From NCBI GenBank assembly GCA_030490835.1, contig CM059974.1, positions 8,129,501-8,193,500 on the forward strand: a DNA stretch of 64,000 nucleotides. The letters run 5' to 3'. The notes beneath the pieces were generated by a model that was not told the origin of the DNA, searched no databases, and saw nothing but the letters and a program-made list of their open reading frames with translations. The translations under genes were made by a program, and so were the position numbers. Source of the DNA: Annona cherimola (lineage: Eukaryota; Streptophyta; Magnoliopsida; Magnoliales; Annonaceae). Positions within the stretch are counted from its first letter, which is position 1. Each line of letters opens with the position of its first letter. This document shows positions 12,721 through 23,600 of the stretch, piece by piece.

Positions 12721-15700
12721 ATGAACGCGGGTGAACAGAGGTCTCTGGCGGAGACGCCCACATGGTCGGTCGCAACAGTGACTACAGTAATGGTGGCGGT
12801 CTGCTTTGTGGTGCAAAGATCGATATACCAGTTTGGGAAGGTGAGAGCGTAGGAGACTTCTCAAGCATTGCAATAATGCCATCTGATTGTCGCAGTTCTT
12901 ACTGTGAGTTTATTTGCTGTTTTGTAGTGGTTGAGAAGAACCAAGCGGAAGGCTCTTCTTGCTTCTTTGGAGAAGATAAAAGAAGGTGAGATTCTGATTC
13001 TCAGACACTGGTATTAGCATCTCCGTCACAGGCAGTACTGTGTTAGGAACAAAGGAATGAAAGATATGAAGACGTTCAATTAGCCCGTCTACTAAGTGCT
13101 GACGGAAATGCAAACAACTCCAAGATTTCTGGAGCATCTATTTCCATGTTTTTTCTGTTTTGTTTTGTTTTGTTTTTTTTTTTTTTCTGGGGTGATCATG
13201 TTTGTCTGCAGAGCTTATGCTGTTGGGGCTCATATCATTGTTGTTGGGCCAATGTGCACGGTGGATCTCTGAGATTTGTGTCAAGTCTTCTCTGTTCACC
13301 AGCAGATTCTATCCCTGCTCACAGGAGGATTTTGCTATCACTGAGGACATTTCACATATTGGCTCCAGCAATTTAAGTTGGACAGGTCTGCCTCGCAGAC
13401 GGCTTCAAATGCCTCCAAACAATTGCAGCAAGGTTTAGCTGATCAGAGTAAAATTTTGGATCGTGGATGGTTTTGGGCATCACTGAAGTAGTTTCTATTG
13501 CAGGGCTATGAACCGTTTGTTTCATATGAAAGTCTAGAGCAGCTTCACCGCTTCTTGTTCATTCTTGGAATCACTCATGTCTCATACAGTTGCATCACGG
13601 TCGTTTTCTCAATGATCAAGGTACATCTCGAAGCACTTATGATGAAACCGTGGCAAAACTTCTTCCGAACCGTTTATTGACATTCAGCGTTGACCTTTCT
13701 CATTTCTGTTTGATTGAACTAAAGCTGCAATGATCAAGGTGTACTTAATGAGCGATGTTGGTTGCCTGGCTTATGATGCTAATGCAAGCTACAATGCTAC
13801 ACAACTTTGGACTAGATTTGCAGTTCTTGTTGCTCAGCTGGCAGCTGGATTTGAGGATCCCCCAGTGTCAATTAATATAGCTTTTGTTATTAATGCAGAT
13901 TTACAGTTGGAGAAAATGGGAAAACCAGGCAAATCCATTACCTAATGAATATTTAGAAGGTCAGCTGCGATATTTGCTTGCTGAAGTTATTTTAACTTGA
14001 TTTCTCCACAGAGAAGAATATTATTTTCTGACGTATGAGGTTAATCATTTTCGATTATAAGTTGGACTCAATTCCACTGCATGTTAATGGAGTGGAGCTA
14101 TAGAGATTGTCACTTGGCATTATTAGTAATAGCTGTATGCTGTATACAAGAAAATTCTGCAGAAATTTTCTTGAGGATTCTGCATTCAATGTAATGTAAC
14201 TAGGATTCATGTATGGATCGGTCATATTTGTGGTGCTTCCTTTATAATTGAAAAACAAAAGGCAGCTTTTTCCTATGATGTTCCTGTTTCAATTCTCATT
14301 TTCTGATCTGTATTATTCTTTATTTGCACTACCGGTGTTTGAGCATTTTGTTGCACTCATCAAGTGCTTTTGGCCTTTTGAGGCATTCGAGTGTTGATTT
14401 CATGCAGCATGTTGAACTGTCGTCAACAGCTTAACTCACATTGAGTGCAATTATTCAGGAATATTCATTTCAGATCTGCATTCTACTTGTCCTAAATATT
14501 ATCTCAGTCCAAGTAGGAGAACTGCAATTGGAATGTTGCAAAAATTGAAAATTGAGAGAATAACGAATAATGACCGTGATATACGCAGAAAATACTTTCC
14601 CTTTCATATGAGGTGGGTGCCTCGTAATTTGTTTAGGACTTTTTAATCATTAATATTTTTAATTCATTGGTTGTTGATTTGGTTATTAACATCTAAGCTC
14701 AACGAAAGGGTACTTAATCTCAATCTGATCTAATGAGCTAATTCACATATGTTACAATTTTGACTGTAGCTGTTTTATGTAGCAAGGAGTAACATTTTTG
14801 TGAAGCGGCAGTCTTCCTTTGTTTTTCAACACACCTCTCACCCATGGAGCAAAAACAAAATTCTGATTTGGATGGTAAGAATCATAAGATTATGTATCAT
14901 ACGTACCCAATTTTATATCTTCAAAATGTGATGGCATTCCTTTGAAACAATGTGCATTATTTGTTCTGGGGCATATGGGGTACTTTGGATTTGCAAGCAT
15001 GTGAAAGCAAAACTTGTGAGAAAGTAACAGCATAATATCCATAACTCCATTGTGTAAACCTCTATTTCTTCCAAATTTGTATTTTGGTTTCTGTTAATTT
15101 CACAATTCACAATATAATGCACACAAATGATGAAAAAGATTATTGGGTAGGAACTAGGAAGGTGAAGGATATAATGAATTCGTAACTAAGAGTTTTTTAT
15201 CAGTCATTTGACTGTCGCTCTAGCTATTTAATTAACGGAAGAGTTCTCATTAAGGAATTTAAATGGTGTCGCTGCTTGGTTGATCCTGAGCCTTTTACTG
15301 TATACTAATTTAGGACTTGATAGGGCATTACTTTTCCCTGTGATGTGAAATACAATTTTCTATAATTTCACATGATATGCATTCAGATTTGTAAGTTTGT
15401 ATGGAAATGAAACTGATTGTGCTTTTGACAATACCTTTTCGTTTCTGCTTTCTTAGCCAAGTGGTCCAGATCAACTTTTGTGCAAAAAACCAATCCTGAT
15501 CACATTATATGATGCATTACTATGAAAAGAAAAAATTTCAAATCTTTGCACGCTTGGACTACAGTAAATAAAGTCTGTTGCCTCTTGGCAGTATTCAACT
15601 TCCTAGCAGCAGTTCTTTTTTCTTTCTTTCCCTCCTCCCGCACCCTCCACCCCCCCCATTTAATGCTTTCTTAATTTTAAGTAGATGTCAGAAGGCAATA

Positions 15701-18700
15701 AGGCTTTTATAACTATTTTTACAAGAGTGCTTGCATGATTTCTTCTGATTTTCTTGATTCAATACTTATTTTTATTGACGGTAATGCAGCTTTGCTTCAT
15801 GCGCCAATTCAAGAGCTCAATTCGAAAGTCCGATTACATGGCTCTTCGTTTGGGTTTTATTACTGTTAAGTCTGGCTGACCCTCCTGAGTTCTATTATTA
15901 ATTTCATCTGGTAACTTATTTTTTTCTCAAGATACTTTTTGCTTGATCCCTTCGGATCATATGCTCTTGAACCGCAATCTCTGCCGACAAATTTGGAGGT
16001 CTTATTGGAGAAATCAAATTCAGGGGGCATGTTTGTTAAAGAGCACATAAGCTTGTAATTGAAAATGAAAAAAATAAAATAAAATAAAAAGAGCACATAA
16101 GCTCTTCAAGGACATGTTGTTGATTCTATGGGTAAACTTGATAATGTCCACCAGATCCTAAGTTTTCGAGCATCAATTTGATCTCTGGAAAAATATTCAG
16201 ATCAAGAGAGCCACCAACATGACAACAAATTAAGCAAACATAAAAGAAGAATATCGCATTTATTATGGTTGACAATGATGCTACATAAGTGGATTGATGG
16301 CACATCTGGAGCATTTTGACCAAAATTAGACTACTGGCTATATATACAAGAGGAATATTAAGGACAAGCAAACCTGAGGTGCACTCTTTACTGTTCTGCA
16401 TTGAGTGAAACCAGAACAATCACTGAAAAGCTCTTCTCTGCAACATTGTAGCTCAAAGTGAGCTTTTACTATTACTGGATAAGATCTAACATTCTCTTTT
16501 GTTGCAGTATCACAAATTGCCACATTCTTATAATTTCCACAGATATATGGTACGAAGCATGGAGGATGAGTTTAATGGGATAGTAGGGATAAGGTCTGCT
16601 CTTTTCATTGCAATTTTCGATTTTATTTTAACTCATATTATACTATATTAGCTTTGAGGTCAACGAAAAATAAGTATGAGAAAGGCTATATCCTGCTTTA
16701 TATCCAAGCTTTTTTATTTTCTCTATTAAACTAAGTGGCTGCAGATTAGTTTTCTGCATTGTGTAAATATAGGAAATATGATTTCTAAACATGTCAAATT
16801 TTGCATTAAATAGCTGACTTTGTTCAATTAGATGCATAACAGTGTCCTTTAAGACAAATAATTTACATTCAGCCGCTAGTAGAGAATAAAGCAAATCATC
16901 CATTTTAACATAACTTGTTGGTCAGAATATCCGAAAAGAAAGGCTTTGCCTTCACATAGTGGAATTTTGGACTTTCAGCTGTATGAAAACAAGAAGACAT
17001 GAATGAAATATTATGAGCCAAAAGTGAGCCAACTTGCAGGATTGATAAACTATTTTATTTTTCTTTTAGAAGTAAAGGAATTGAAATTAACGATATATCA
17101 TGGTTTCAAGCATATTTGGGGGGCCTTGATGCTATGAAAACATGAATGTCAAGCTTAATTCGGTACTTCAAGCTAAACACAGAAATTATTCCAAAAACCG
17201 AGCAGTCACTGGCCAACAGCCAACAGGCCTTTCCATCAGTTTCTTAGAGTGAAAATAGGTTTTGTAAGTTGCATCAGAATGTCTTACATCTGACAATAAA
17301 CATGAAACTATTATCTACTGAGGTAACATGGATTGAATCTTGAATTTATTTTATTTTATTTTTGTTTTGTAGCTCATTTCTGCTCTCTTTTATTGCAAGG
17401 ATATAAAGACATTCCTCTATTCACTACTCTTTTTTCTTCTATCATAAATCATCCAATACAGAAGCCAAATTGCTAAATTTTGAACTGAAATAGCGTCTTG
17501 ACTCATTATTTGCAGTTGGCCACTTTGGATATATGCTATAACATGTATTTGCGTAAACATTCATGGTATGATTCTCTTCTCACAAGAAATTTTTTTGACA
17601 CAGGTCTTCTATTCTTTAGGAAGGAAATTAACATGCAAACAGACTTTGAATCCTAGAGTTACACATGCCCACTTTATATGTCTACACAGGGCTATGGACC
17701 CCAATCGCATGCACTTAGGCGCATGGAGCTTACGTGCTTCCACTCGATGGGGCCCTTTTTGTAGTTTGCATGAACAGTGCCAATTTTTTCATAAATTCAA
17801 AAAAATTTAAAGAAACTGAAACGAATACAAAAAAAAATTATATATTTAGAAAATATAAGCTCGGGCCCAGATGTTTATACCAAAAAGAGAAAAGTAAGGC
17901 CCTGATCTAGCTGGAGCATGGAAGCTTCATGCACTCGAATGCTTGTGATTGGGCTCCTTTTTAAAATTTTTTTTTAAATGAATATCAATTCTGTGTATTT
18001 TCCTGGAAAGTCTTTCGCTTTCTCTTACTGCAGGACTAAATGTGTACTTTTGGCTTTCATTTATTCCTTTCATTGTGAGTGTTTCACCTCTAGGCCTTTT
18101 CCTTATTCAATACATTACTATTTTCTTCATTCATTTATATCTATAAGTTGAATTCTACCACCATCTTCGCAAATTATCAAAGCTGGTCATGTTGGTGGGC
18201 ACCAAACTTCAGCACGTCGTTGCCCAGTTAGCACTTGAAATTGAGGAAGCAACAGGTCCATTTGCAGGGAGTCAGTTAACGCCACGTGATGACCTCTTTT
18301 GGTTTGGCAAGCCCTCAATTTTATTATGGCTGATACAGTTTATCTCCTTTCAGGTAAAGTGAATTCATTTCTTGCATTTCAATTAAAAAATTTCCACACC
18401 CGTATATTATTTTAATTATTTTCATTGTGCTGACAGAATTCCTTTGAAATGGCATCATTTATCTGGTCATTGGTAAGACAAGACCCTCTATCATATGTAT
18501 GGCTCTTACTTATTGAATATCTTGACAGCAACTACTTATTAGAAGGAACGTTATGAAATTTGAGAAAGTAGCATTTTTTTTTTCTCGATAGAAGAAAAAG
18601 CAGCATCTTGATCTGTTGTCTTAAGTGATCTCATTCCAGCCACGTGAATTTGCATTTACATGCCTTTTTCTTCTTTACACGTAGTTATATACGTTTTCCA

Positions 18701-19987
18701 CGTTTCACTGCCAAGAAATTTGGATATCTTTCTATTTCTTGTGGAATTGTTTGAACATAATTACAGCAGGTTATCTCTTTGTTCAGTGGGGTATAAAGAA
18801 GCGACAATGCTTCATGAAGAATCATCTAATGATCATCATTCGTTTGACTTCTGGGTATGTTCAATCCACTTATTTTTATTCTAGTCTTTATCTTCACCGT
18901 GAACTAGCTATGAAGGGACACTTGGCAAAAAATGTCAATATAAAATCATTAAAATATTGGATCTCCTAAAATGAATGTGACACTAGGACATGATTCAAAC
19001 ATGCTGGGTCTTTTTTCATTTACAAATTGCTGGTTGGGCTTAGGCCGTTCTTGTGTATTTCAAACACACATGGATCTACATGTTTCACTCTGTTTGATTT
19101 CTTTCCAAATGTTGATTAACCTTCTTCTTTTTTTTTCTGACAGTAAAATGTTGATTAACCTTCTTGGACATCCTTTTTTACACAACTAAAAATCAAGAAC
19201 CACGCATACGTTAAATTCAATTAATAACAACATAGAACTCAATCATCTCATCAACTCTTAACATAATCAGACAACCTATGTTTGAATTTGAGTTGGACGT
19301 TGTCATTATGGGGTTGGGCCAAGCAACACAACCTAACCCCAACAAGCCTGTGAATGAAATAATCGATAATAGATAATTTTCATCTATGATTTCAGGATCC
19401 TGGCTCAATTTTGGTGCAGCTATAGTACCGTGCCTGTCAATGTCATAGTTACACAGGTTTGCTTCAATTTGGTTGCAAAAGTTATCTGATAATTAATTTC
19501 TTCAGGTCTCATCTGGTATCTCTTCATGTCGAGCTCTACATTCAAGAATTAATGAGACAACACAACCTGGTGATTGCAGATGGGATCAAGGTTCAAGAAA
19601 GCATTGATTTCTGAAAGCGTTAGGGAATCTCTCCACAGCTGGTGCAAAAGAGTGAAAGAGAAATCGAAACGGGACGGAACTGCGAGATCAGTCTGTTCAC
19701 TTGATACTACTCTAGATGACATAGATGAAGAAATTACGGTTGTGACAGGCGGCACGCTGTCACGGAGCTCTTCCTCTGTCACGCGCAGGTCAGTGTCATC
19801 GAAGCAGCAAGATGAAATTCAGGGAGCTGAGTCACAGGCAGAGTATGAGACCTCAGATCAACCCCCACTGGACTCCACTTCGCAACTCCCCTACATTTCA
19901 TCGAGCACGCGTCGAGAAACATTTTCACGCGTATCAGACCAGCACGCAGAGAGTGAAAATGATGCAAGCGACGACGAGGGTTGGTGA
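12721..19987 (+). CDS. MLO: MLO-like seven-transmembrane protein
   Basis: Fifteen exons give an unbroken 554-aa protein: 12721-12840, 12928-12985, 13212-13432, 13504-13620, 13899-13959, 14783-14874, 15790-15864, 16508-16593, 17516-17565, 18034-18074, 18183-18353, 18437-18472, 18787-18854, 19396-19456, 19580-19987. All splice sites are GT-AG and phases match throughout. Family hallmarks include 'ETPTW' near the N-terminus, 'ELMLLG', 'EQLHRF', 'SMEDEF', 'VGTKLQH', 'DDLFWF' and 'CSYST', spread over seven membrane segments. Residues ~430-450 around Trp440 form the amphipathic calmodulin-binding helix, followed by a disordered Ser/acidic tail. MLO proteins act at the plasma membrane as calmodulin-regulated calcium-channel-like proteins; clades differ in roles such as powdery mildew susceptibility, root thigmotropism and fertilisation. 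Overall match is nearest to the AtMLO4/11/14 clade (inference). An odd point is 'VPVNVIV' where most members read LPLYALV. An in-frame ATG at about 12628 exists, but the start at 12721 fits the family. Confidence 0.93.
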
Positions 19988-20309
19988 ATTCTATGTTCAT
20001 GAAATGGTTTGGAGGTCATCGACTTGAAAACAGAACATAGCAGCAAAGCGTAGGCGGAAAAGGTGTGTTCATCGGATTTTTGGGTGGGCTGTTGGGCTGT
20101 GCGTTCTTAATAGACAAGAGGGGAACAGACTCGAAAGAGAGCAGCAAATTGTAATTTAATAAGTAACCGCAAAAACATGATTTAGCACACTGACAAGCGA
20201 GCATCCGTCAAAATTCAATTAACGTCCTAATATCGGCGTCCTAAGATTAGTGTAAAAACGCTTCTTTAGCCCTGACGCATAAGATCAGTGTCCAAATGAG
20301 AATAAAAGC

Positions 20310-20600
20310 TGGAATTCGTCGTCTCATCAACTCTTAATATAATCAGACAATCCATGCTCGCATGGGAGTTGGAACTTAATTGTTTTGGGCTTGGCTTGGG
20401 CAACACGACCTAACCCAACAAACTTGTGTATGAAATAACAGCGAATGGATAATTTCATCTATGGTTTCAGGATCCAGGTTCAATTTTGGTGCAGCTATAC
20501 TGCTAACGTTTGCTTTAATTTGGCCCCAATAATCGATAATTCCTCAGGCTTCATCTGATAATCTCTTTATATGTCAAGCTACATACGTAGTGCTTATGCG
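20310..20600 (+). pseudogene. Duplicated, broken MLO exon 14 with flanking intron sequence
   Basis: The segment repeats the exon-14 neighbourhood of the MLO gene upstream (about 19240-19560) at a distance of about 1.07 kb: 'ctcatcaactcttaa', 'taatcagacaa', 'tttcatctatg', then 'ttcaggatcc' and 'tcaattttggtgcagctata', then intron-14-like 'tttgctt' and 'aatttgg'. The stretch encoding the middle of exon 14 (STVPVNV) and its splice donor is deleted. It lies 3' of the MLO stop codon and cannot be spliced into a normal product; it is a relic of a local tandem duplication. Confidence 0.8.
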
Positions 20601-21921
20601 GGTGCAACTTGGGCTAATTTGAGCTTGAAGCTAAACCTGAGGAATCCCATTGGTAATTAGGATTAGAGCTAGAGGTTCTAAGCCCGACTTGGAAAAGCAT
20701 AAGCATGTTTGGTTGGCATTACGGGGAAACCTGGGGTTACCATTCCTTTCCTAATTATAATAAAGGAGTTTAATCTAGTATTCTTGGCCAACTGGACATC
20801 AATTCAATTGGTAATGTTGGGAGATTCGGTTGTGGGAGCTTTATAAATTCGAAAAAAAAAATATTTGCGGGAGCTTTGGTCTTCTACATTAATATTAATA
20901 TAGGTGGGAGCTCTGTCTCCTGCGTTCCCAAAGCTCTTTTCGCTTATTTGTATATATATGCGTGCCTAAGCATATTGATTGTAAATATACAATTTTTTAT
21001 TTTCTCCATTCATTTAAATATTTATTTTTATTTTTAAATTTAAAAATGTTAATTGAAAAATAAAAAAATTATATATTTTAAAAAATAAGATTATATATTT
21101 TTAAAAATAAGCTTGGATCCACAAGTTTGTTCCAGAGAAAAAAGGGACCCAGTTACATGCATTCGGGTGCACCTAAAAAATATCTATTTTTTATTTTTTT
21201 TGAAATTTTTTAATATTTGTATATACATCATCATGTCCTAATATTATAATAAAGTATATTCACACTCTTACACTATTGAGAGAAATTTTTTTAAACTCTA
21301 ACCACTGAAAGGAAATTCTAAACCCCACAATGGGGATATTGTAAAACCCTTATTATAGAAGGATTAATCTGTAAAACATCAACTTACTATACTTGCCACC
21401 TACATGTTGAAGCATGGATATTTTGGCAACAAGCCCTTGTCCATGACCACCACCTGCCTTTTGATATATTTTTTTGAAAATTTTAAGTTATTAAAAATAA
21501 TATTAAGTTTTAAAAATTTTAAAATATATATATATAAATCTCTAAAAAGATAAAAAAATGATACATAAGTTAAATATACTTAAATTATCAGTTTTATAAA
21601 AAAAAAAAAAATTTTAAAAGTTAAATGCATCTTAGTGAACACGGTGCATTCAAAAGCAACCTGAAAAAGGGCCCAAACGACGGGGAGCACCGAAGCTGCA
21701 TGCATGATCAGGGGGAAGGGAGAGAGAGCGCGTGCAAATTAATAAATAAACTTAGAAAACCGCAAAAACATGAACATAATTGCTCACAGACAGACAGACG
21801 TTAACTGACTAGAAGACAAAACAGAACAGCCTGACAGCATACGTAAATTAAATCATCGTTTGATATGATCACGTGGATTGGATTTCACCCGATATGGAGA
21901 AGGAAGCGAGAGATGAATGAA
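20601..21921. other. Intergenic region between MLO and ferredoxin genes
   Basis: No gene is seen. It holds AT-rich repeats and the TIR element at 21156-21652. The last ~200 bp (21720-21921) should include the 3' UTR of the minus-strand ferredoxin gene. Confidence 0.5.
21156..21652. mobile_element. TIR element, relative of the 7259 element
   Basis: The left end 'catgcattcgggtgcac' is identical to the left end at 7259. The right end is a diverged inverted version ('cggtgcattc'). The AT-rich interior contains inverted 'aaaaaatgatacataagtta'-type sequence. It has no coding capacity, and boundaries are approximate on the right. Confidence 0.45.
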
Positions 21922-22383
21922 TCAAGCAGTCAGCTCCTCCTCCTTGTGGGTGACGATCTCAACGTCGCACGTCGGGTAGGCGACGCACGTGAGGACCCAC
22001 CCTTCTTCGATCTGTTCGTCTTCTAGGAAACTTCCATCCGACTGGTCCACGTCCCCTTTCACCACCTTCCCTGCGCACGACGAGCAAGACCCCGCACGGC
22101 ACGAGTACGGCAGATCGATGCCCACCTCCTCCGCTTGGTCTAGGATGTACACGTCATCTGGGCAGTCGAACTCCTTTGGCCCCTCCGGCGTCACCAGCTT
22201 TACTTTGTGAACCGCCGACATCGCCACGCTCCCGCGTCCGCTCCCTGCCTTTCCCCCCAACAGCACCTGCCCCGCGCTGGGAAAGGCCTTGAGGCTCGTA
22301 GTCGCGGGCCTGCCGCGGACCAAGGGGCTGTTCACCATCGTCACTGAGGAGGCGGCGGCGGCGGCGGCTGCTGCTGCTGCCAT
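21922..22383 (-). CDS. FD: Chloroplast plant-type [2Fe-2S] ferredoxin precursor
   Basis: Intronless, 153 aa. Residues 1-~54 are an Ala/Ser/Arg-rich transit peptide that opens with a run of ten alanines encoded by GCN repeats; the mature protein (~98 aa) begins near 'SAVHKVKLV'. The iron-sulphur ligands are Cys95, Cys100, Cys103 (motif CRAGSCSSC) and Cys133, at exactly the family spacing. The C-terminus 'KEEELTA' is typical of leaf-type ferredoxins. The protein carries electrons in the stroma from photosystem I to FNR, thioredoxin reductase, nitrite reductase, sulphite reductase and others. GC content is far above the flanks, as often seen in intronless plastid-protein genes. Photosynthetic rather than root type is inferred from sequence and from the light-type promoter motifs upstream. 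Confidence 0.97.
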   Translation of the reverse strand: MAAAAAAAAAASSVTMVNSPLVRGRPATTSLKAFPSAGQVLLGGKAGSGRGSVAMSAVHKVKLVTPEGPKEFDCPDDVYILDQAEEVGIDLPYSCRAGSCSSCAGKVVKGDVDQSDGSFLEDEQIEEGWVLTCVAYPTCDVEIVTHKEEELTA

Positions 22384-22530
22384 TGCCAGATTTTTTGGGG
22401 GGGGGTTGTAGAGGCGGGGTAGAAGGAGAGAGCAGTAGAGCTAGAGACGGAAGACTGCTGAAATGGGATCACCGGCTGAATGAGGAGAGCGGGAGGTGGA
22501 AATACTAAGGAGTGTGGAATCCTATCGTGA

Positions 22531-22568
22531 CACGTGGCGTGTTCTTGTGGCTTGCTTATCTCCTTATC
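22531..22568 (-). promoter_or_regulatory. G-box plus paired I-box motifs upstream of ferredoxin
   Basis: About 150-185 bp upstream of the ferredoxin ATG lies a palindromic G-box CACGTG (22531-22536, extended to CACGTGGC on the plus strand). Two GATAAG I-boxes follow on the gene's strand (22555-22560 and 22563-22568). G-box plus I-box is the standard light-responsive module of photosynthetic nuclear genes. Activity is inferred. Confidence 0.55.
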
Positions 22569-22922
22569 GTTATAAATGGTGGCTGTGGCTGTGGGTTCGT
22601 GAGTGGCCGTGGTTTGCACGCTCCTGCCGGGGCTACGTGGATGGTCTGAAATTCTTCCTACATGCATGTGGACTGTAGACTGCGGAGTCGGGTCTGTTTG
22701 TGTGGTGGTTCGGAATGATTCATCGTTGCTTGCTAAGTGCTTTCTCTTTACCAAATGTCGACCATCCGTATTCTACCAAACCATTGGATCTCGAGTTTTT
22801 AGCCCGTCTTGATCTATTTCCGTTTTTTTCTTTAAAATAATAATAATAATACCAATTTTTCCTTACAATATTCTATTTACATCTAACAATTTTTAATTAT
22901 AAGACAAATGTTTGAGATGATT

Positions 22923-22958
<36 letters not shown>

Positions 22959-23094
22959 TGTAATAATAATAATAATAATGTGTAATGCAAAATCTCGACC
23001 GCTATTGTTTATGGCTTGAGCTGTATTTGAGGTTTGAGGGGCCGTTTGTAATTAATCTACCTGTTACTACTTATTTATTCGGTGAAATGATTAC

Positions 23095-23225
23095 CCAAAA
23101 AAAAGACCATCAGGCAGTTGCTCGTGTCGTAAGCGCCCGTGGGTTCGAGTCTCACTTTGGTAGGGGTCTGGCTGCACGAGTCCCTACCCATAGGAAGCAC
23201 TTCACTTGGGTGAAAAAAAGGAAGC
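23095..23225 (+). mobile_element. tRNA-derived SINE-like sequence
   Basis: A B-box-like pol III promoter 'GGGTTCGAGTCTCAC' (23141-23155) follows an A-box-like 'caggcagttgctcg' (~23110) at about the tRNA spacing. Next come a unique body and an A-rich tail ('gtgaaaaaaagg', ~23211). It cannot fold as a complete functional tRNA as far as I can see. No clear target duplication was found. Confidence 0.45.
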
Positions 23226-23600
23226 TGGGCATTTTGGTAATTTTACAGCGAGAGTATAATAACTTAAAAACGTGAGTATGTTTGGTTTTTTGATAAAATT
23301 TGTATTATATATATACAAAATCTCAATCTATTCCATTCATTTGCTAGATGAAATATTAAAATGTATGTGGACATAATTTCTCATCATTTGAAAATTTCTA
23401 AAAATTTTTTTGTACAAAAAATTATTTTTTAAAAAGATTTCATTATAATTAGTAAAGTTAGAAAATATAAATTTTATTAGAAGTTATTTCATATTATTTA
23501 AAGTTAATGTAATCATGGTACTCTCAAAAATAACAAGTTCTTTTATTTTTCTCGAATTTTTGAAAATTTATTAATATTTTATTATTTTCTGAATAAAATC

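Larger units (their letters stand above)
22384..23600. other. Ferredoxin upstream region, microsatellite and SINE-like block
   Basis: Apart from the promoter motifs, this contains (AAT)n microsatellites at ~22845 and 22923-22982, a tRNA-related SINE-like block at 23095-23225, and AT-rich sequence leading into the first tandem array. No gene is seen. Confidence 0.5.

Noticed and set aside
23095..23170. A functional tRNA gene
   Set aside because: Only box-A/box-B-like sequences are present; I could not fold acceptor, D and anticodon stems together, and an A-rich tail follows. SINE-like is more likely.
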